Assembly (NCBI RefSeq): GCF_015221875.1
Contig: NZ_JACYGY010000001.1
Span: forward strand, 4,752,501 to 4,816,500
Length of the DNA: 64,000 nt
DNA from: Dyadobacter subterraneus
GTDB lineage: Bacteria; Bacteroidota; Bacteroidia; Cytophagales; Spirosomataceae
Direction of reading: 5' to 3'
Shown here: positions 58,852-64,000 of the stretch, in pieces
Layout of the letters: every line of letters starts with the position of its first letter
How positions within the stretch are numbered: position 1 is the first letter of the stretch
Program-made: the position numbers and the translations under genes
Notes under the pieces: generated by a model
The model's database searches: none
The model's input: only the letters and a program-made list of their open reading frames with translations
What the model was told of the DNA's origin: nothing

Positions 58852-59533
58852 AAGTCTGGCGCATCACATATCCCATTCCAAAAACGGTATGAATCAGTTT
58901 TACAGAGCTGTTTTTATCAATTTTTTTACGCAGATAATTGATGTAAACGTCAACGACATTCGTACCGAGATTAAAATTTATATCCCAAACATTTTCCAGA
59001 ATTTCCATGCGGTTCAGAACCCTGTTCTGGTTGGATAGAAGAAATTCGAGCAGACGGAATTCCGTTGCAGTGACTGTGATGGGTTGATTATTTCGGGTAA
59101 TTGTTTTTGTGATTTTATCCAAAACCAGATCGCCCATTTTAAGGAGATCGGTACTTTTTTCTTTTTCGGGCTCCTTTCCCCGTCTTGTCAAAGTTCGGAT
59201 ACGGGCTTCCAGTTCTGCCAGTTTGAAGGGTTTGGTCATGTAATCATCTGCTCCGGCGTCCAATCCGGAAACGATATTTTCTGTTGTTCCTAAGGCGGTC
59301 AGCATCAAAACCGGTGTAGCGGAACCTGAATTTCTCAGGTTTCTGCAAACTTCCATTCCGTTCATTACCGGAAGCATCAGGTCAAGGATAATCAGATCGA
59401 ACTGGTGTTGAAGTGCCATTTCCAAACCAGATTTCCCATCCATGGCTATGGTTATTTCATGGCCCGCGGTGGACAAACTTCTTTGGATCAGTGATATTAC
59501 GCTGGGTTCATCTTCAATGAGCAAAAGCTTCAT
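58835..59533 (-). CDS. OmpR-family response regulator
   Basis: From ATG 59533 (MKLLLIEDEPSV) the 232-residue protein has a receiver with acceptor D51 (LIILDLMLPVMNG) and Lys in DYMTKPFKLAEL, then a winged-helix DNA-binding domain ending LGTNVVDVYINYLRKKIDKNSSVKLIHTVFGMGYVM. The upstream in-frame ATG at 59593 adds 20 residues outside the fold and is rejected. It overlaps the kinase gene by 17 bases. Targets are not evident nearby. Confidence 0.94.
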   Translation of the reverse strand: MKLLLIEDEPSVISLIQRSLSTAGHEITIAMDGKSGLEMALQHQFDLIILDLMLPVMNGMEVCRNLRNSGSATPVLMLTALGTTENIVSGLDAGADDYMTKPFKLAELEARIRTLTRRGKEPEKEKSTDLLKMGDLVLDKITKTITRNNQPITVTATEFRLLEFLLSNQNRVLNRMEILENVWDINFNLGTNVVDVYINYLRKKIDKNSSVKLIHTVFGMGYVMRQTYEDPK

Positions 59534-59670
59534 GTATGTTTTGCTTTTTGTTAGTTGATTCTGGCAAAAATAACCTGTTTTTGGGATAAACAATATTTTT
59601 GAAATTTTAGGAAGCTTGTAAAATTGTTAAAAAGCAGAGCCGGCCAACTTTCATTTCCCTAACAATGGAA

Positions 59671-59702
59671 AAGGCCCGACCGCTAAATGAGGTCCGGGCC
59701 TT
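59671..59702 (-). terminator. GC-rich terminator hairpin
   Basis: AAGGCCCGACC (59671-59681) and GGTCCGGGCCTT (59691-59702) pair with one bulged base. It lies 21 bases after the membrane methyltransferase stop on the minus strand. Confidence 0.8.
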
Positions 59703-59722
59703 CTGACTAAAAGTGCGTTTTC

Positions 59723-60451
59723 TTAATTTATCTGATCCGTCATTTTTCCGGATTTTTTCAAATACCGAACATAACCATATACGATTCCTAACGCAACGAG
59801 AATGGATAAAAACACACCAATCCGAATGTCAGGATCAGGAACGAGATGTTCATATTCAAATAATATAATCGCGGCAATACCGACAAGCCAGATAAACAGC
59901 GTATTATATTCTTTCAAAAGCCAACGTTTGTAATTGAATTTCATTTCAGAAAATGTGGATTCAATACCTTTAAAATTGATAACCCAACGGTTTACGCGCT
60001 GGCAATAATTTGCAAAATCAAAACCGAATTTATTTTGCAGGAAATTTTCCTCAGCCATCACAATGGATTGATAAATGAAGAGAAATATTGGAAATACAAT
60101 ACCCAGATAAATCCAGGAATTGGAAAGAATACCAACGCCAAGAAGCATTAAAATATTTCCAACGTATAGCGGATTACGGCAATGTTTGAAAATACCCTCG
60201 GTAACCAAATTTTCCGCATGGACTTTTTTATCTTTTCCCCCACGAATAATATAGGCCAGACCGATTGTCGCGCCACGGATCGCTTCTCCTAAAACAGTAA
60301 TTAATAGCCCGATAACGATGGGCCAAATGTAATAATTTTCTCCAAAACGGGCTTTTGTAAAAATATCCGGCGATGGCAAAAACAGCAGCAGATAAAGAAA
60401 AATAAACAAAACGTTTCTGAACCTGAAAAAGAAGTTTCCTATTGTGATCAT
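59723..60451 (-). CDS. isoprenylcysteine carboxyl methyltransferase-like membrane methyltransferase
   Basis: A 242-residue integral membrane protein with about six helices and the ICMT/PEMT block LVTEGIFKHCRNPLYVGNILMLLGVGI (RNPLY-G motif), followed by ENFLQNKFGFDFANYCQRVNRW with the E-x3-L-x4-G pattern that binds S-adenosylmethionine. Relatives methylate lipids, steroids or small hydrophobic acceptors; prenyl-cysteine is not expected in bacteria. Its ATG overlaps the cmoA stop by 4 bases. The substrate is unknown. Confidence 0.85.
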   Translation of the reverse strand: MITIGNFFFRFRNVLFIFLYLLLFLPSPDIFTKARFGENYYIWPIVIGLLITVLGEAIRGATIGLAYIIRGGKDKKVHAENLVTEGIFKHCRNPLYVGNILMLLGVGILSNSWIYLGIVFPIFLFIYQSIVMAEENFLQNKFGFDFANYCQRVNRWVINFKGIESTFSEMKFNYKRWLLKEYNTLFIWLVGIAAIILFEYEHLVPDPDIRIGVFLSILVALGIVYGYVRYLKKSGKMTDQIN

Positions 60452-61185
60452 TTTTTATGAGCTATGATTCCGGCAAAATTGTACCATTTGAAAAATGTTT
60501 CGCAATGCGCAAAACCCACATCTTCCAGCAAAAAAGTGTTTTCTGAAAGCTTGTAAGGAATTAAAACATTTTCCAGCGCTTCCCTTTTCTGTGAAATTTC
60601 AAGATCACTATAATTGTTGCGACGTTTGTAATCGTAATAGTATTTGATAAAATCACGATTGAACAAACTGTCTTCTGCCAGGATTTTTTCGACCAGAATC
60701 AACGTTCCGCCGGGGTTTAAACCTTTATAAATGTTTTCCAGACAACGTTTTCTGTGAATTGGACGCAGAAATTGCAGCGTAAGGCAAAGAATTACTACCG
60801 AGGCATTTTCAATAAATAGTTCACCATGCAGATCTGCGGCGCGTAATTCGTATGAACGCGTAAAATCGGATTCACGGAGTTTGGCATCACATTTTACAAG
60901 CATCTCGTCGGACTCATCAATTCCCACAAAAGAAATATCTTCGGGAACAAGTGTATTCAGCCCGATCATTGTGGTGCCGGTAGAGCAGCCCAGATCATAA
61001 ACCAATGTTCCTTTTTGAGCATGATCTGCGGCAAGTTCGGCGATCATTCTTTGAATTTCCCCATAATGCGGCACCGAGCGGTTCACCATATCATCGAAAA
61101 CTTTCACCACTTTACTCCCAAACTTAAAGTCGGAAACTTCGGAAATCTGTTCCCGAAAGACGTCGTCTTTTTCTATATTTTCCAT
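60448..61185 (-). CDS. cmoA: carboxy-S-adenosylmethionine synthase (CmoA)
   Basis: A 245-residue Rossmann methyltransferase-fold enzyme. The SAM loop is LVYDLGCSTGTTMIGL, and the hallmark late segment YSDLEISQKREALENVLIPY carries the Arg that binds the carboxylate in E. coli CmoA (247 residues). It makes carboxy-SAM from SAM and prephenate, normally for CmoB to build 5-oxyacetyl uridine in tRNA. No cmoB lies nearby; instead it is joined by a 4-base overlap to a membrane methyltransferase gene. About 390 gene-free bases lie upstream. Confidence 0.9.
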   Translation of the reverse strand: MENIEKDDVFREQISEVSDFKFGSKVVKVFDDMVNRSVPHYGEIQRMIAELAADHAQKGTLVYDLGCSTGTTMIGLNTLVPEDISFVGIDESDEMLVKCDAKLRESDFTRSYELRAADLHGELFIENASVVILCLTLQFLRPIHRKRCLENIYKGLNPGGTLILVEKILAEDSLFNRDFIKYYYDYKRRNNYSDLEISQKREALENVLIPYKLSENTFLLEDVGFAHCETFFKWYNFAGIIAHKK

Positions 61186-61575
61186 AACGTTATTAAAGAT
61201 GCAACCAGTAATCCTGCAAGATCTTCGTAAAAAAGCCGATGATTAATGTCAGGCACTACATTTAAATATACAATTCACACAAAAATAAAAAACTGCGATA
61301 CAGAATTAAACTTTTAAAATTTGGACAAACTATACATTTACCAAATAAAGAAAGTTTTAGAACGGCAATTGTATCAAATAAGTATTATTTGAATTTATTA
61401 TTCAAAATTTAGTATGATAAAAGAATTATTCCCGATTCAGAAGAAATCAAATAATTGCATGGTAACAACCCTCAGAAATCAATACGTTTTCTTTGTTTTG
61501 TTTGTGGCAATAGGAAGGTAAAATTGAAGAAAGAAATTATTAGGGTAAAAGTAAGGACCTAAATTCCTGATAAAA
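61186..61575. other. gene-free region between SDR and cmoA
   Basis: This 390-base AT-rich stretch separates the stop of the SDR gene from the cmoA start and should hold the cmoA promoter and the end of the SDR transcript. I found no convincing repeat, RNA or coding frame in it. Confidence 0.5.
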
Positions 61576-62361
61576 TTATTTCGCAGTCCAGCCGCCATCC
61601 ACAGTTAATATGGAACCCACCATATAACTGGAAGCCTCACTGGCAAGGAAAATTGCAGCACCTTGTATTTCACGCAGTTCTGCCCAGCGGCCTAATGCCG
61701 TGGCACCCAGAACAATATTCCGGGCATCTTCACTGTCTCTGATGGGAATGTTCATCGCAGTGAGAAACGGGCCGGGACAAATGGCATTAACCATAATATT
61801 AAAAGGTGCAAGTTCAATGGCCAGGGCTCTGGTCATGTTTACAACAGCACCTTTGCTGGCGGTATATGGCGTTCTGTTTGCTAAACCTATTAATCCTAAG
61901 GTGCTGGCCAGATTGATGATCCGTCCACTTTTATTTTTTTTCATAAACGGCGTCACCGCGCGGGAACTTAGCCAGGTTCCGTTTACATTGACGTTCATCA
62001 CTTTGGTAAAATCTTCATAAGATAATTCATCAATGGCGCCGCGAATATTTATCCCGGCGCTATTGATCAGAATATCAATTTTTCCAAAAGTATTAAATGC
62101 CGCTTCGGCCATCTCTTGCGCTTCTGCCTCAACGGTAATATCGGCGGTGAAAGAAATTACTTTTGTTCCAAAGTCTGCTTCCAATTGTTTTGCGGCGTTT
62201 TTTCCTTCTTCCGTATTTCTGTTGACAAGCATCAGGTCAGCTCCGGCAGAGGCAAGTCCGGCCGCCATAGCAAAACCAAGTCCACGTGAACCGCCGGTGA
62301 TAATAGCACTTTTACCAGTCAGGTCAAATTGTTTGATGCCCGGCAGAATATCTTGACTCAT
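61576..62361 (-). CDS. short-chain dehydrogenase/reductase, gluconate 5-dehydrogenase-like
   Basis: From ATG 62361 (MSQDILPGIKQFDLTGKSAI) the 261-residue enzyme has the classical SDR elements: cofactor motif TGGSRGLGFA, ILINSAGINIRG (the NAG-equivalent motif), catalytic Ser in INLASTLGLIG, YTASKG with the Tyr and Lys, and ICPGPFLT. It resembles gluconate 5-dehydrogenase and 2-deoxy-D-gluconate 3-dehydrogenase, which interconvert keto- and hydroxy-sugar acids. An upstream in-frame ATG at 62487 overlaps the esterase gene and is rejected. It lies 25 bases after the esterase stop. Confidence 0.9.
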   Translation of the reverse strand: MSQDILPGIKQFDLTGKSAIITGGSRGLGFAMAAGLASAGADLMLVNRNTEEGKNAAKQLEADFGTKVISFTADITVEAEAQEMAEAAFNTFGKIDILINSAGINIRGAIDELSYEDFTKVMNVNVNGTWLSSRAVTPFMKKNKSGRIINLASTLGLIGLANRTPYTASKGAVVNMTRALAIELAPFNIMVNAICPGPFLTAMNIPIRDSEDARNIVLGATALGRWAELREIQGAAIFLASEASSYMVGSILTVDGGWTAK

Positions 62362-62386
62362 GAAATAAGTAATTTCAGGGTGATGT

Positions 62387-63247
62387 TTAATATTGATGAA
62401 AACCCTGGGAGACAAATTCCAGTACGCTTGGGAGTGAGTCGCGCCAGTAGGTCCAGTTGTGCGCTCCATCGCGGATACGAAATTCATGAGGAATTTCCTT
62501 TTTTCTTAAAGCGATATGTGCAAGACTGTTACCTTCAAACAAGAAATCATCGTCACCGCAATCAATATACCAGCGTACGGCTTTCTTTTGAGCATCCGGG
62601 ATTTTGTCTATTAAAGCCAGCGCGTTATGACGGTTGTAATAATTTTGAATGGTAGAATCCTGAATATTCGGGTTAGTTTTCTGGATGTTTTTCCTGGCAT
62701 CTTCCAGCGTAAGCGGACCAGTATAAGCACTTAGCGGGCACGCAGATGAAAATAATTCCGGATGATGAAGTGCGTACATAAAACTGCCTCCGCCGCCCAT
62801 TGACAAACCTGCAACAGCACGGAAACGCTTTTCAGTTTTTATCCTATATTTCTTTTCAACGAAAGGCATCAGTTCCTGAAAGAAAAAATCCTCATAAGCC
62901 CAGTCGCCTTTTATGTCGTTGAAATATCCCCGTCTTCCGGTATCCGCATCCGGCATAACAATGATCATGGGCGTTGCCAGACCATCACGAATTGCTTTGT
63001 CGGTAATATTCAAAACCTCACCAAACTGCACCCAGCCGGTATGATTGTCACCGGCGCCATGAAGCAGATATAGTACCGGATAACTTCTTTCGGAAGTGGC
63101 GTAGTCCGGAGGCAGGTAAATGGCAAATTTTCTTTCTGATTTCAGGAGTTTGCTGGGCACCGATAAATTGTCCAGCACCTTTCCTGATTGAGCAAAAGTG
63201 AACGTGGAAAGCAACAGAAGCAGAAAAGTATAATTTACGATTTTCAT
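62387..63247 (-). CDS. secreted esterase-family hydrolase (D-fold, PF00756-like)
   Basis: From ATG 63247 (MKIVNYTFLLLLLSTFTFAQ) the 286-residue product has a signal peptide, the VLYLLHGAGDNHTGW start of the fold, nucleophile elbow AVAGLSMGGGGSFMYAL, DCGDDDFL and DGAHNWTYW with the His. It belongs to the esterase group that includes feruloyl esterases and XynZ-type acetyl esterases. It should cleave ester-linked groups from carbohydrates outside the cytoplasm. The SDR gene lies 25 bases downstream. Confidence 0.9.
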   Translation of the reverse strand: MKIVNYTFLLLLLSTFTFAQSGKVLDNLSVPSKLLKSERKFAIYLPPDYATSERSYPVLYLLHGAGDNHTGWVQFGEVLNITDKAIRDGLATPMIIVMPDADTGRRGYFNDIKGDWAYEDFFFQELMPFVEKKYRIKTEKRFRAVAGLSMGGGGSFMYALHHPELFSSACPLSAYTGPLTLEDARKNIQKTNPNIQDSTIQNYYNRHNALALIDKIPDAQKKAVRWYIDCGDDDFLFEGNSLAHIALRKKEIPHEFRIRDGAHNWTYWRDSLPSVLEFVSQGFHQY

Positions 63248-63349
63248 ATTTGAGGCCGACGGTTTTGGTTGATACATTTTTTTAAAACCGGAAATCCGGA
63301 TTCTATTAATGTAAGATCAGGGAGTAAAATTTATACCCGGCCGATGACA

Positions 63350-64000
63350 TCAAATATTTTCTTCCAAGCGAAGATAATTTTCGATATCATCAAGTTTTGC
63401 ATAGACCGCCCAGTCAAGCGGAGTACCTTGATAAATTTTATCCTTCAAATCCAGCCTTGCTCCTGCGCCTACCAGTAATTTTACAATTTCCAGATTTCCG
63501 GTTAATACCGCCTGATGCAAGGGGGTGGAATGGCTGTGAACACCTGCCGGATTAAAACGATCAGGCCTTTCACCTTTTTCAAGTAAAATCTCTAAAATTT
63601 CAAATCTTCCGTGCTGTGCGGCCAGCGCAACAGCCTGATGTCGTTCCAACGGATTGGATTCCGGTAACAACTTTTCAAAGTCACCCATCTTGTTGGTCGC
63701 CGCTGCAACGGCCAGATTTACTTTCGCTCCGTTTTTAAGCAAAGCTTCCACTGCATCAAATTCAGCATGGGCCAATGCCGATAGCATTGCCTGATCAGGA
63801 TTTGCTCCATATTCACACAGCAAATCAATAAGCGGAACCTGAACGCCGCACTCACGGGCCACATTTCCGGAACTCACCAGACCAAGCGTATAACTGATCT
63901 GCGCTGGATTTTCTTTTGCTCCGGCTTCCAGAATTACTTTCACGATCTCAATAATGTTTCCCGGCAATTTTCCATGACGAATCGGATTTTCCGCTGTAAA
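63350..64000 (-). CDS. ankyrin-repeat protein, 5' end beyond window
   Basis: The frame is open to the right window edge (FTAENPIRHGK precedes the first possible internal start), so the true start lies outside. At least 216 residues are visible, with four or more ankyrin repeats of the form DAVEALLKNGAKVNLA, FEILEILLEKGERPD, STPLHQAVLTGNLEIVKLLVGAGARLDL and GTPLDWAVYAKLDDI. The last helix ends at 63350. It is probably an intracellular protein-protein interaction module; its partner is unknown. Confidence 0.88.
   Translation of the reverse strand, partial: FTAENPIRHGKLPGNIIEIVKVILEAGAKENPAQISYTLGLVSSGNVARECGVQVPLIDLLCEYGANPDQAMLSALAHAEFDAVEALLKNGAKVNLAVAAATNKMGDFEKLLPESNPLERHQAVALAAQHGRFEILEILLEKGERPDRFNPAGVHSHSTPLHQAVLTGNLEIVKLLVGAGARLDLKDKIYQGTPLDWAVYAKLDDIENYLRLEENI

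Overview
This 64 kb window comes from a member of the Bacteroidota, most likely a Cytophagales bacterium close to Dyadobacter or Spirosoma. The genus is inferred from gene content; no rRNA is present. Supporting signs are a bacterial sphingolipid operon, a type IX secretion sorting domain on a purple acid phosphatase, DUF5686, DUF6428, 2TM and Rpn families, lipoproteins with a Bacteroidota lipobox, AT-rich intergenic DNA and little use of Shine-Dalgarno sites. Almost all genes are on the minus strand. No rRNA, tRNA, CRISPR array or prophage was found.

Positions 1-8050: a truncated DUF5686 outer-membrane protein, a gtrA-pgpA pair, and a tightly coupled three-gene operon read as serine palmitoyltransferase, a GNAT-fold ceramide synthase and a ceramide reductase. 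A TetR regulator with a likely self-operator follows. Positions 8450-12450: a 62-residue recombinase-like small protein, a degenerate receiver protein behind a textbook sigma-54 promoter, an alkylation-repair pair (AlkA-like glycosylase and an Ada-type zinc domain without its acceptor Cys), a DinB-like protein, and a DUF3800 gene broken by one in-frame stop. Positions 12588-18549: a three-gene phospho-signalling operon with a 1507-residue multi-PAS kinase. Positions 18622-21590: an arsenic operon arsR-DUF6428-arsN1-arsC-acr3 with two similar operator-like sites.

Positions 22070-22650 hold a palindrome-rich repeat block. From 43752 down to 22667 lies a run of 15 same-strand catabolic and transport genes: a DUF1080 3-keto-glycoside hydrolase-like protein, three TIM-barrel isomerases, an alpha/beta hydrolase, a DUF4432 epimerase, an orphan cupin, a Gfo/Idh/MocA dehydrogenase, an Rbs-type ABC importer, an FG-GAP protein, a GDSL hydrolase, a PVC-type cytochrome and a PQQ dehydrogenase with its own cytochrome c domain. 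I infer a pathway that oxidises and imports an unusual sugar or glycoside. It is interrupted by a Y1 (IS200-like) transposase gene flanked by inverted nested hairpins, and a decayed relative of those hairpins lies at 42003-42045.

Positions 44301-64000: a TetR-flavoprotein pair sharing an operator motif, a sialate O-acetylesterase, a secreted esterase, an Rpn nuclease, gene debris (a LuxR tail and an internally deleted gene), an imelysin-like/di-heme peroxidase next to a T9SS purple acid phosphatase, a bestrophin, a Usp-like protein, a two-component system, cmoA coupled to a membrane methyltransferase, an SDR-esterase pair, and an ankyrin-repeat gene running off the right edge.
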